Positions 9,417 through 16,577 of a DNA stretch of 64,000 nt are shown one piece after another. A program made the position numbers and the translations under genes. Below the pieces are notes generated by a model. It had not been told where the DNA came from. It saw only the letters and a program-made list of their open reading frames with translations, and made no database searches. Within the stretch, counting starts at the first letter, position 1, and each line of letters begins with the position of its first letter. Origin of the DNA: DASUPK01 sp963843085 (lineage in GTDB: Bacteria > Actinomycetota > Thermoleophilia > Solirubrobacterales > 70-9); NCBI GenBank assembly GCA_963843085.1, contig CAWJJG010000011.1:1116001-1180000 (forward strand), read 5' to 3'.

Positions 9417-10297
9417 CCCTGGGTGCCCAGCACCGCGCTCATCGGGCGCGGCTCGACCCCGAGCGACTCGGCGTCGGCGGTGCCGCGCTCGCTCGTCATC
9501 GGCACCTCCATCAGCTCGGCCTCCTCCCAGGTTGCGAACACCGAGGGCCCCGCGAGCAGCTCGAGCGCGCGCAGTCCTCCGCGGACGAGCGGTACCGGAA
9601 CGTGCACGAGCGGCCGGCTCCGGCCGCTGGCCTCGAGGACGCGCTCGACGATGTCGTCATAGGAGAGGACCTGGGGGCCGGCGAGCTCGAAGCGGCGCTC
9701 GGAGCCCCCGCCCGATCCGTTCAGCGATGAGGCCACGCACCGCGCGACGTCGCGCGCCCAGATCGGCTGGTAGCGCGCGTGCCCCTCACCGGAGACCGGC
9801 ACGGCCGGGAGGATCGAGAGACGCTGCAGCAGGGTGATCCAGGGGTTCCCGGGCCGGTAGACGATCGACGGGGCGAAGACGGTGGTGTCCAATGGGGACT
9901 CGCCGACGACGCGCTCGGCGATCGCCTTGGAGCGGAAGAAGCGCGTCCGCTGAAACGGGGTCGCGCCCATCGCCGAGAAGAAGAGAAACCGCTTGACGCC
10001 GGCGCGCTCCGCCAGCCGCAGCAGGCGAACTGTGGCGAGGCCGTTGAGCTCCTCGATCGTGCCCCCGGGCTGGTCACGGATCGTCGCCGCCAGGTGGATG
10101 ACGGTCTCGACACCCCGCATCGCGTGCCGGATCGAGAGGGGGTCGCGCAGATCGCCGAGGGTGATCTGGACGTCGACGCGATGCTCGCCGAGCTTCTTCG
10201 GATCCCTGACGAGCACGCGGACCCGCTCCCCCGCATCGAGCAATTGCGGCAGCAGCTCTCCCCCGACGACGCCGGTCGCTCCCGTTAGCAGAATCAT
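9413..10297 (-). CDS. NAD(P)-binding SDR-family protein (NmrA/epimerase-like)
   Basis: 294 residues. The Rossmann nucleotide-binding motif is at the extreme N-terminus (ILLTGATGVVGGELLPQLL), followed by RVRVLVRD, the acidic GDLRD turn and VIHLAA, as in atypical short-chain dehydrogenases related to NDUFA9/NmrA. The extended-SDR catalytic YxxxK is not apparent: FSAMGATPFQRTRFFRSKAIAE has the lysine but Phe where Tyr is expected, typical of NmrA-type members that sense or bind NAD(P). Likely an oxidoreductase or redox-sensing protein; substrate unknown. Transcribed alone, divergent from ferredoxin. Confidence 0.85.
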   Translation of the reverse strand: MILLTGATGVVGGELLPQLLDAGERVRVLVRDPKKLGEHRVDVQITLGDLRDPLSIRHAMRGVETVIHLAATIRDQPGGTIEELNGLATVRLLRLAERAGVKRFLFFSAMGATPFQRTRFFRSKAIAERVVGESPLDTTVFAPSIVYRPGNPWITLLQRLSILPAVPVSGEGHARYQPIWARDVARCVASSLNGSGGGSERRFELAGPQVLSYDDIVERVLEASGRSRPLVHVPVPLVRGGLRALELLAGPSVFATWEEAELMEVPMTSERGTADAESLGVEPRPMSAVLGTQG

Positions 10298-10418
10298 TCC
10301 GCCACCTTAGCCACGTGCAGGCACGCGTCGAGGCGTCGCCTTGCCTAGAATGTCGCCTCCCGCGGCGCCCGATGGGCGCTGCGATCGCAACCGAGACTTG
10401 GGAAAGGAATAGACGCCT

Positions 10419-10685
10419 GTGGCATACGTCATCGCAGAGCCGTGCATCGGCGAGAAGGACAACTCCTGCGTAGAGGTCTGCCCCGTCGACTGCATCCACC
10501 CGACTCCGGACGAACCCGACTACGACAGCGTCCAGCAGCTCTTCATCGATCCGGATGAGTGCATCGACTGCGACGCCTGCGTCGAGGCCTGTCCCGTCGA
10601 TGCGTGCTTCGCCGAGGACCAGCTCCCCGAGGAGTGGCAGAAGTACACGCAGATCAACCTCGACTACTACAAGTCGAAGGCCTAG
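10419..10685 (+). CDS. fdxA: FdxA-type ferredoxin (3Fe-4S/4Fe-4S)
   Basis: 88 residues from GTG, preceded by GGAAAGGA. It has two iron-sulfur motifs: an N-terminal C-x7-C-x3-CP set (PCIGEKDNSCVEVCPVDC), which in FdxA-type proteins holds a 3Fe-4S cluster, and the classic CIDCDACVEACPVD for 4Fe-4S. The acidic C-terminal third is typical of the actinobacterial seven-iron ferredoxins. It is a soluble low-potential electron carrier; its partners (P450s, oxidoreductases) are not evident nearby. Small hairpins follow the stop. Confidence 0.93.
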   Translation: MAYVIAEPCIGEKDNSCVEVCPVDCIHPTPDEPDYDSVQQLFIDPDECIDCDACVEACPVDACFAEDQLPEEWQKYTQINLDYYKSKA

Positions 10686-10702
10686 CCGCTCCCGCCGAGC
10701 GG
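10686..10702 (+). terminator. Possible weak terminator hairpin after ferredoxin
   Basis: CCGCTC, loop CCGCC, GAGCGG directly after the ferredoxin stop codon; an interrupted T-rich run (TACCCACTTTT) follows 1-12 bases later. The stem is short, so confidence is low. Confidence 0.4.
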
Positions 10703-10730
10703 TACCCACTTTTCCAACATCCGGCTAAAC

Positions 10731-10750
10731 ACACCCGAATATTTGGGTGT
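10731..10750. promoter_or_regulatory. 20-bp near-perfect palindrome upstream of the CAP-domain gene
   Basis: ACACCC and GGGTGT flank an AATATT core, with mismatch only at one symmetric pair. The AT-rich centre and absence of a U-tail make a protein-binding site more likely than a terminator. It lies 29 bases before the start of the secreted CAP protein. The binding protein is unknown. Confidence 0.5.
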
Positions 10751-10778
10751 TTGACCGTGCCCGCCGATTCGGCGGGTG

Positions 10779-11339
10779 ATGGGACTGTGGATCCGAAACT
10801 CCCTACTCGCGGTCATGGCGGTCGCCGCCCTCGCCCTCCCCGCGACGGCCAGCGCCTCCGACCCCTATGCCGGCCTGCTCGCGCCGGAGTCGGCGTGCCC
10901 CGGGCAGTCGGACTCCTCACTCCCAGCCGCCACTCAGGAGCAGTCGATGGTCTGCCTGTCCCGCTGGGCCCGCAACCACGAGCACCTCTCTGGCCTGAGC
11001 GTGTCGAAGAAGCTGCGTGCGTCGTCGGCCCATAAGGCGCGCGACATCAGGCGATGCGGCGACTTCAGCCACTACGCCTGCGGGCGCGACGCCTTCTACT
11101 GGGAGCAGCGGGTGGGCTTCTTCCGAGGCACCTACGGCGCCGGCGAGAACCTGGCCCTGACCTACGGGGCGGACACCTCTCCCCGCGGGACCATGGATCT
11201 CTGGCTCAACTCACCCGAGCACCGCAGCTTGCTGCTCAGCCCGCGGTTCAGGAACATCGGGATGACGCTCGTCACCGGCCGGTTCGACGGCAACGACGGC
11301 GCGCACATCTGGGTCGCCCAGTTCGGGTACCACCACTAG
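10779..11339 (+). CDS. Secreted CAP/SCP-domain protein
   Basis: 186 residues. An N-terminal signal peptide (SLLAVMAVAALALPATASAS) predicts export. The mature part is a CAP (cysteine-rich secretory, antigen 5, PR-1) domain: QEQSMVCLSRWARNHEHL opens it, followed by KARDIRRCGDFSHYACG, GENLALTYG, and WLNSPEHRSLLLSPRFRNIGM, with the conserved HxxL and the closing AQFGY. Bacterial CAP proteins are extracellular, often associated with the envelope; enzymatic function is unclear. Four cysteines could pair. GTG at 10776 or ATG at 10779 may both serve; a palindrome and a hairpin lie immediately upstream. It converges on the glycosyltransferase gene with a four-base overlap. Confidence 0.9.
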   Translation: MGLWIRNSLLAVMAVAALALPATASASDPYAGLLAPESACPGQSDSSLPAATQEQSMVCLSRWARNHEHLSGLSVSKKLRASSAHKARDIRRCGDFSHYACGRDAFYWEQRVGFFRGTYGAGENLALTYGADTSPRGTMDLWLNSPEHRSLLLSPRFRNIGMTLVTGRFDGNDGAHIWVAQFGYHH

Positions 11340-12553
11340 CCGGCACCGGCGCAGGCGTTCGCGGCCGGGACTCCGGCCGGCTCAGGGCCATCCCTCAGAA
11401 TCGGCGCGGCGACGACGCACAGATAGACCAGCAGCAGCGCGTTCCTTGCCACCAGTGGCCAGACGAAGGCGCCGGTGAGGCCGTCCACCCCGTCGTAGTT
11501 CTGGAGGACGATCTGCGTGAGCACGATCACGGCGAGGAGAAGCAGGTTCTCCTTCCCGAGCCCGTAGGCGCAGGCTGACACCGGCAGGATCCAGAACAGG
11601 AACTGCGGCGAGAGAACCGGCGCGAAGACGACCATCACCGTGAGCAGCGCGGTCACCAGCTCGAGGTTGGAGACCCTTGACCGCCATCCGGCGACCGCGA
11701 TCCACAGATAGCCGGCCGCGCCGAGCGCCACCGAGATCCAGCGCGCCGCGCCCGCACCGGATGCGTGGATCTCGAAGCCGCCGTGGCCAACCACCGAGGA
11801 GATCCCGGGAGAGCCCAGCACGTGCGCGACCTCGAACGGGCCGGACGCGAGGCTCTCGATCTGGGGCAGTCTCTGGGTCTGGTATGTGATCGCCGAGGTG
11901 AACTCGTCGCCCGTGACCAGGACGGCGAGCGCGCACAGCACTATCGGGATCGCTCCGGCGACGACGACGCGGCGCAGGTTGCGCTCCCGTCTGAGCAGCG
12001 CCGGGTAGAGAAAGAGCGGGAAGGCCTTGATGGCCACGCCGATCGACAGCAGCCCTGACCAGGCTGCCGACCGCCCGCGGTCACGCGCCAGGATCGACGC
12101 CAGGACGAAGAGCGCCGGTACGAGATCGAACCGGTTGAGCGCCAGCGGGCCGGTGTCGATCAGGGAGGGGTCGAAGACCACACCCGAGAGCGTCACCACG
12201 CCGGCCGTGTAGATCCCGAGCGCCGAGAGGACGCGCTTCTCGTCGCCGGGCAGGCCGAAGCCGATCAGCAACACCATCGCCAGATCCAAGACGAGCATCT
12301 CCCACATGAAGCCGTCGACGAAGTCCTGCGTGCTGTCGCCGAGATAGATCGGGGCGATCAGGACCGGGACCGAAAGGGGCGGGTACTCGATGTCCTGGTC
12401 GCGATACGGCAGGTCGCCGTGCTTGATCGCCCGCGCCTGCGGCGCGAAGTCGTTGACCAGGACCGAGGACCAGTCCCCGATCGTCGGGACGAAGACGGCC
12501 ATGTGGAGAGCGCAGACCAGTGCCGCGGCGGTCGCCCGCCAGCGGGTCGGCAT
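11336..12553 (-). CDS. GT-C fold integral membrane glycosyltransferase (GT87/DUF2029-like)
   Basis: 405 residues with about ten hydrophobic segments. The first periplasmic loop carries NDFAPQARAIKHGDLPYRDQDIEYPP, where the early acidic residue and the EYPP motif are typical of polyprenol-phosphate-mannose-dependent GT-C enzymes. A later IKAFPLFLYPALL segment fits GT87. It probably adds a mannose or arabinose-type sugar to an envelope glycan or lipid at the outer membrane face. The gene starts five bases downstream of mrp's stop on the same strand, so they may share a transcript. A polyprenol-phosphate mannose synthase that could supply its donor is encoded at 29 kb. Confidence 0.75.
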   Translation of the reverse strand: MPTRWRATAAALVCALHMAVFVPTIGDWSSVLVNDFAPQARAIKHGDLPYRDQDIEYPPLSVPVLIAPIYLGDSTQDFVDGFMWEMLVLDLAMVLLIGFGLPGDEKRVLSALGIYTAGVVTLSGVVFDPSLIDTGPLALNRFDLVPALFVLASILARDRGRSAAWSGLLSIGVAIKAFPLFLYPALLRRERNLRRVVVAGAIPIVLCALAVLVTGDEFTSAITYQTQRLPQIESLASGPFEVAHVLGSPGISSVVGHGGFEIHASGAGAARWISVALGAAGYLWIAVAGWRSRVSNLELVTALLTVMVVFAPVLSPQFLFWILPVSACAYGLGKENLLLLAVIVLTQIVLQNYDGVDGLTGAFVWPLVARNALLLVYLCVVAAPILRDGPEPAGVPAANACAGAG

Positions 12554-12558
12554 TCGCC

Positions 12559-13713
12559 CTACGGGACCATCGGCAGCTCAGTGCCGCTGATCCCGCCGCC
12601 GTTCGGGGCTGGGGCGGGGGACGCCTGCGCGCCCTGCAGGAGGGGAAGCTCGACCGGAGTCGCCGCGACGATGCCACGGGCGGCCTCGCGGATCATCTGA
12701 GAAGCCGGTGCATCGGGGTCCTCGACCACCAGGGGCCTGCCCTCATCGGCGTGCTCGCGGAGCTCGCTCGACAGCGGCACCTTCGCGAGCAGGGGCACGT
12801 CGAGCTCGTCGGCGAGCAGCTGGCCGCCGCCCTCACCGAAGATCGCCACGCGCTCACCGTCGGGGCCCGTGAAGGCGGACATGTTCTCGATCACGCCCAG
12901 CACCTCGAGGTCGACCTTGGCGGCCATCTCGGCGGAGCGCCGGGCGACGCTCTGAGCGGCGGGCTGTGGTGTCGTGACGATCGCGATCTTGGCCTGCGGG
13001 ATCAGCTGGGCAAGGGTCATGGAGACGTCGCCGGTGCCCGGAGGCAGGTCGAGCAACAGATAGTCGAGCTCGTCCCAGGCAACATCCTCGAGGAACTGCT
13101 GGATCGCCTTGTGGAGCATGGGGCCGCGCCAGACGACCGCGGCGTTCTCCTCGACGAAGAAGCCGATCGACATCACCGAGGGGCCGGAGGGCGAGACGGG
13201 CGGGATGATCTTCCGTTCCGGCGAGACGTCCGGCTTCTGGTTGATGCCGAGCATCCGCGGAATGGAATAGCCGTAGACGTCGCAGTCGAGGGCGCCGGCC
13301 TTGTGGCCCTCCGCGTGCAGCGCCGCGGCGAGGTTCGCGGTCATCGTCGACTTGCCGACGCCGCCCTTTCCGGACGCGATGCAGATCACGTTCTTCACCT
13401 GGGCGAGGGCGCCCTCCGGCAGCTTGGGCCGGCCGAGCTTCTGCTGGAGGTCGGACTTCTCGCCATCGGAGAGAACGTCGAAGCCGACGGCGACGGTGTT
13501 GACGCCCTCCAGCTCCGAGACGTGCTGGACCACCGCGTTCTGGAAATGGGAGCGGATCGGGCATCCCGGAGTCGTCAGCGAGACGACCACGTCGACGCGG
13601 CCGTCTTCGTGGATGTCGATGGAGCGCACCATCCCGAGCTCGACTATGGAACGCCGCAGCTCCGGGTCGATGACCTGGGTGAGCTTCTCGGTGATCTGGT
13701 CCTTGGTCGGCAC
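12559..13713 (-). CDS. mrp: Mrp/NBP35-type P-loop iron-sulfur carrier protein
   Basis: 384 residues. An N-terminal MIP18/DUF59 domain (ITEKLTQVIDPELRRSIVELGMV, then TTPGCPI) precedes the deviant Walker A CIASGKGGVGKSTMTANLA and the Mrp signature LDYLLLDLPPGTGDV. Mrp/ApbC proteins bind and transfer Fe-S clusters. The start at GTG (VPTKDQ) is preferred because it opens directly at the DUF59 domain; an upstream in-frame extension would cover the terminator hairpin at 13762-13790. The carboxy tail (PLLQGAQASPAPAPNGGG) is low complexity. The GT-C gene follows in the same direction. Confidence 0.94.
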   Translation of the reverse strand: MPTKDQITEKLTQVIDPELRRSIVELGMVRSIDIHEDGRVDVVVSLTTPGCPIRSHFQNAVVQHVSELEGVNTVAVGFDVLSDGEKSDLQQKLGRPKLPEGALAQVKNVICIASGKGGVGKSTMTANLAAALHAEGHKAGALDCDVYGYSIPRMLGINQKPDVSPERKIIPPVSPSGPSVMSIGFFVEENAAVVWRGPMLHKAIQQFLEDVAWDELDYLLLDLPPGTGDVSMTLAQLIPQAKIAIVTTPQPAAQSVARRSAEMAAKVDLEVLGVIENMSAFTGPDGERVAIFGEGGGQLLADELDVPLLAKVPLSSELREHADEGRPLVVEDPDAPASQMIREAARGIVAATPVELPLLQGAQASPAPAPNGGGISGTELPMVP

Positions 13714-13761
13714 GGTCGCCCATTGTAGGCGGGGGCACGCGGCGACTCCGCCCCGGAACGT

Positions 13762-13790
13762 GAAAACCGGGCCACTGGGGCCCGGTTTTC
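13762..13790 (-). terminator. Strong hairpin terminator between the repeat-protein gene and mrp
   Basis: Twelve-base arms GAAAACCGGGCC and GGCCCGGTTTTC around a five-base loop. On the minus strand the T-run is within the 3' arm. It lies 123 bases after the stop of the octapeptide-repeat gene and 49 bases before mrp, separating the two minus-strand units. Confidence 0.82.
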
Positions 13791-13912
13791 GAGGGAGGAG
13801 AGGTTGCTGCTTCCCGCCGACATCAACGGCCGCCACAAAAACCGCGGCCGCATCAAGTGCCGGCAGGCTTCTCCGGGCGCGCCACCTCTCGAGGGCGGCC
13901 CGGGCTAAGCGA

Positions 13913-14443
13913 CTAGATGCGCTCGCGCACCTTCTTCACGGTCGGCTCGACGCGGTCCCGGTAGATGGGCTCCACGCGCTCCTTGACGACCGGCTCGACG
14001 CGCTCGCGATAGACGGGCTCGACGCGCTCCTTGACGACGGGCTGGACCCGGTCGCGGTAGACGGGCTCGACGCGCTCGCGCGCCTTGCGGGCCTGGCCGA
14101 TCAGCTGCTCAGTGACCTGACGGCGGACGTCGCCGCCCTTGGTCTCGGCCTTCTGGAGCTCGGTGCTGAGGCGCTCCCGGAGCGACTCGAGCTCGGCGTT
14201 CCTGGTCTCAGCGTCGCGGAAGCTCTGGACGCGCTTCTGCAGCGTCTCGATCTCCTGCGAACGGGTCTCGGAGTTGGTCCAGGTCTCGGCGGTCGTGCGA
14301 ACCGTCTCGGCGACCGTCGGTGCGGCGCCGATGGCGACATCGACAGCACGGGTGGCCTGCTCGGACGGCTTGCGGCCGTTGCTGATGACTTCAGGGGTCT
14401 GCTCTTCGGTCTTCTTGGTCTTGCTGGTGGTCTTGGCGGCCAT
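13913..14443 (-). CDS. Coiled-coil protein with C-terminal octapeptide repeats; possible SOS gene
   Basis: 176 residues; not a family I recognise. The N-terminus is basic (MAAKTTSKTKKTEEQ), residues about 60-120 are highly charged and heptad-like (ETRSQEIETLQKRVQSF... LESLRERLSTELQKAE), predicting a coiled coil. Residues 124-171 are six octapeptides of consensus RVEPVYRE, each with one Pro, Tyr/Val and balanced Arg/Glu charge, giving a regularly kinked amphipathic rod. There is no signal peptide or membrane segment, so it should be cytoplasmic, perhaps structural or nucleic-acid associated. ATG at 14443 is preferred over an upstream TTG at 14455. Two LexA-like boxes lie 71-100 bases upstream. 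Function unknown. Confidence 0.8.
   Translation of the reverse strand: MAAKTTSKTKKTEEQTPEVISNGRKPSEQATRAVDVAIGAAPTVAETVRTTAETWTNSETRSQEIETLQKRVQSFRDAETRNAELESLRERLSTELQKAETKGGDVRRQVTEQLIGQARKARERVEPVYRDRVQPVVKERVEPVYRERVEPVVKERVEPIYRDRVEPTVKKVRERI
13931..14074 (-). repeat. Six tandem 24-bp units coding for an octapeptide repeat
   Basis: This stretch encodes residues 124-171 of the following protein as six copies of the pattern RVEPVYRD / RVEPVVKE. The units alternate, so the larger period is 48 bp (three copies). Codons vary slightly between copies, so the array is not brand-new. Confidence 0.9.
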
Positions 14444-14513
14444 CTCGGCTCTCAATCCCTTCGGCTGGCTTTCGTCGGTCTTATTAGTTCTAAGGTTGTT
14501 CGGAGCTTAGCAC

Positions 14514-14543
14514 CGAACACATGTTTTGGCGAACACACGTTTG
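14514..14543. promoter_or_regulatory. Tandem LexA-like (SOS) boxes
   Basis: CGAACACATGTTTT at 14514-14527 and CGAACACACGTTTG at 14530-14543. Each matches the Gram-positive LexA consensus CGAACRNRYGTTYC at 13 of 14 positions, failing only at the last base. Start-to-start spacing is 16 bp. They lie in the intergenic gap upstream of the octapeptide-repeat gene. The match is seen directly; binding by LexA is inferred. Confidence 0.6.
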
Positions 14544-14568
14544 TAACCCTCCCGGAGGGGCGAGTTAC
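14543..14568 (-). terminator. Imperfect hairpin after the zincin gene
   Basis: Outer arms GTAAC and GTTAC enclose CCTCC and GGAGG arms. It is located 20-45 bases downstream of the minus-strand zincin stop and may end that transcript. Pairing is asymmetric and there is no clear U-tract, so this is tentative. Confidence 0.35.
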
Positions 14569-14588
14569 ACCGTTTCTCCGATCTGCGC

Positions 14589-15674
14589 CTAACGAAACAG
14601 GGAGAGGAAGCGGTGCTCCCGGGCGACGCCCACGCGCTCCACCCATTCGGCGGGGGTGTCCAGCTCCTCGGGCCTCGGTAGAGCGTCGGGCTCGCTCCAG
14701 GCGCGGTTCAGGGTGCGGATGCCGTGCGCGTGGACCACCTCGTCGGCGAACGCCTTGCCACGACGGTACTGCGCCAGCTTCATGTCGAGGCCGAGCACCT
14801 TGGAGACGATCGAGTCGAGCAGGCCCCTCCGCTCGCGGTCTCGGTCGAGAGCGCGGCGCAGGACAGTGTACCCGGGGTCGAGCTGGTCACCGACGGCGTC
14901 CATGACGTGCTCGGCGTAGCCCTCGACGAGGGTCATCGTCGCCGTCAGCTTCTCCACCAGGCGGCGCTGCGGCTCGGGCCACAGCAGGGTCGCGAGCTCG
15001 CCGTTGGTCGCCGAGCGGACCAGCTCGCGGGGATTCGTCCTGGCGAGCTTGCCGAGCAGCTCACCGGGCTTCACCTCGATCGCGGCCTTCTCGAAGAGCT
15101 CCTCGGCGATCCCGCCGATGTGCTCACGGAGCCAGGGGACCGCCGAGAAGTGGACCGCGTGCGTGGTCTCGTGGAGCGCGATCCAGCGAAGGAAAAGGTC
15201 GCGGTCAACGTCGAGGCGGGATCGAGCGGCGGAGAGATTCGGGCCCACGAAGAGCAGCCTCGGCGCCCGTGCAGGGCCGATCAGGGCAACGTCGTACTGG
15301 CCGACCACGCGCTGCGAGAGGTAGCCGACCGCAAGGCCGATCTCCGCGCCCGTGGCGGCGCCGACGATGGTCCGCTGCAGGCCCCCGCCCTTCCCGTTCG
15401 AGTCCTTCATTCGGTCCTCCAGGTGGCCCTCCACACGGGTCGAGAGCTCGCGGAAGGTCTCCAGGTTGACCTCGGCCCATTCCGCCCGGTCGACCAGTTC
15501 CGCGGGCGGGACCGTCCCCTTCGGCTTCAAGCCCGTGTACCGGCGGACAAGCTCCGCCGCCCGGTCCGACTCCGAGCGAAGCTCGTCCTCGCTTCCGTCC
15601 CAGCGCGGCCCTGAGCCGGAGAGCGCCCGGGCAACGCGCTCGGCCATGTTCCAATCGACCAATCCGTCAGGCAT
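14589..15674 (-). CDS. Zincin-like metalloprotease (DUF2342 / F420-associated family)
   Basis: 361 residues. The zinc-binding HExxH is present as RWIALHETTHAVHF, and the flanking segments (VGYLSQRVVGQYDVAL, LLFVGPNL, VEGYAEHVMDAVGD, the last giving the third metal ligand) match the actinobacterial DUF2342 'zincin_2' family, sometimes annotated as coenzyme F420 biosynthesis-associated. The real function is unknown. The ATG of MPDGLVDWN is chosen because it overlaps the stop of the upstream IMPase gene by eight bases, a coupled arrangement; an upstream in-frame codon would extend it into that gene. Confidence 0.88.
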   Translation of the reverse strand: MPDGLVDWNMAERVARALSGSGPRWDGSEDELRSESDRAAELVRRYTGLKPKGTVPPAELVDRAEWAEVNLETFRELSTRVEGHLEDRMKDSNGKGGGLQRTIVGAATGAEIGLAVGYLSQRVVGQYDVALIGPARAPRLLFVGPNLSAARSRLDVDRDLFLRWIALHETTHAVHFSAVPWLREHIGGIAEELFEKAAIEVKPGELLGKLARTNPRELVRSATNGELATLLWPEPQRRLVEKLTATMTLVEGYAEHVMDAVGDQLDPGYTVLRRALDRDRERRGLLDSIVSKVLGLDMKLAQYRRGKAFADEVVHAHGIRTLNRAWSEPDALPRPEELDTPAEWVERVGVAREHRFLSLFR

Positions 15675-16494
15675 GGACGGCCGCCTGCGCCTCTCGGAGG
15701 ATGGCCAGATCGCCCCGGGTGCGAGCGGCCGCGAGGTCATATCGGGCGCTGAGGTCGAGCGGGGCGTCGTCCAGGCCGTTATCCCCGAAGTCGAGTGAAG
15801 CGCCCGCGACCCGCGCGATCAGCTGACCCGCGGCGGCATCCACGGAACGGCAGCCGCGCGTGGTAATCATGCCGTCGAAGCGCCCGCAGGCCACGTAGCA
15901 GAGGTCCACGGCGATGGATCCCGGCGAGCGGAGCCGGTAGGCACGGTCCCGCAGGACCTCCGCGGCCCTCACGACCCTCTCCGGCTTCGAGGCCTCGAGG
16001 GCGACGAGCTCGAGCCCGTCGCCCTCCGGGACGCTGATCTCGCTGCCGTCGAGCTCCGCATGGCCGTCCCGGGTGGCGATGAACTCCTCCCTGGCGCCGA
16101 ACTCGTAGATGTAGCCGAGGATGACGTCGTCCATGGAGTCGCCCTCGGCGACCGCGATGCTGACGCTGTGCAGCGGGATCGTCCGGCGTGCGTTCAGCGA
16201 GCCATCGATCGGGTCGATCACGACCCGCAGCGAGCCCCCGTCGCCGAAGTTGACCGACCCTCGCTCCTCCGACACGGCACTGAACTCATGCCCATCGCGG
16301 TGCAGGGCCTCGAGCTCGGTGAAGATCGCGTCCTCGCAAAGCCGGTCGATGACCAGGGTGTTGTCGCCGCCCTCGCCGACGCCCTCGTACTGCGTGCGAG
16401 CCTCGATCCCCTGGTGCTCGGAGAAGACGCGCTTCTGCACCTCGACGGCCCGGCGGCAGGCGGCAATCCACTCGTCGCTGGTCGGGCCGGCCAC
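15667..16494 (-). CDS. Inositol monophosphatase family protein
   Basis: 275 residues. The IMPase/FBPase family metal-binding motifs are visible: FSAVSEERG (motif with catalytic Glu), VVIDPIDGSLNA (DPIDGT variant with Ser), and a C-terminal SVDAAAGQLIARVAGA in place of WDxAAG, where the Trp is replaced. These enzymes remove phosphate from inositol-phosphate, fructose-1,6-bisphosphate, PAP or related substrates using Mg2+. The substitutions suggest a subfamily with a different substrate. It forms a two-gene unit with the zincin downstream. Confidence 0.88.
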   Translation of the reverse strand: MAGPTSDEWIAACRRAVEVQKRVFSEHQGIEARTQYEGVGEGGDNTLVIDRLCEDAIFTELEALHRDGHEFSAVSEERGSVNFGDGGSLRVVIDPIDGSLNARRTIPLHSVSIAVAEGDSMDDVILGYIYEFGAREEFIATRDGHAELDGSEISVPEGDGLELVALEASKPERVVRAAEVLRDRAYRLRSPGSIAVDLCYVACGRFDGMITTRGCRSVDAAAGQLIARVAGASLDFGDNGLDDAPLDLSARYDLAAARTRGDLAILREAQAAVHA

Positions 16495-16577
16495 GCGGGC
16501 CAGGTTAGCGAGGGTTTCAGCGCGGCCAGCGGGGAACCCGGTAGGCGGTGGCGGAGGCGTCGGTTAGCCTGAAATCG

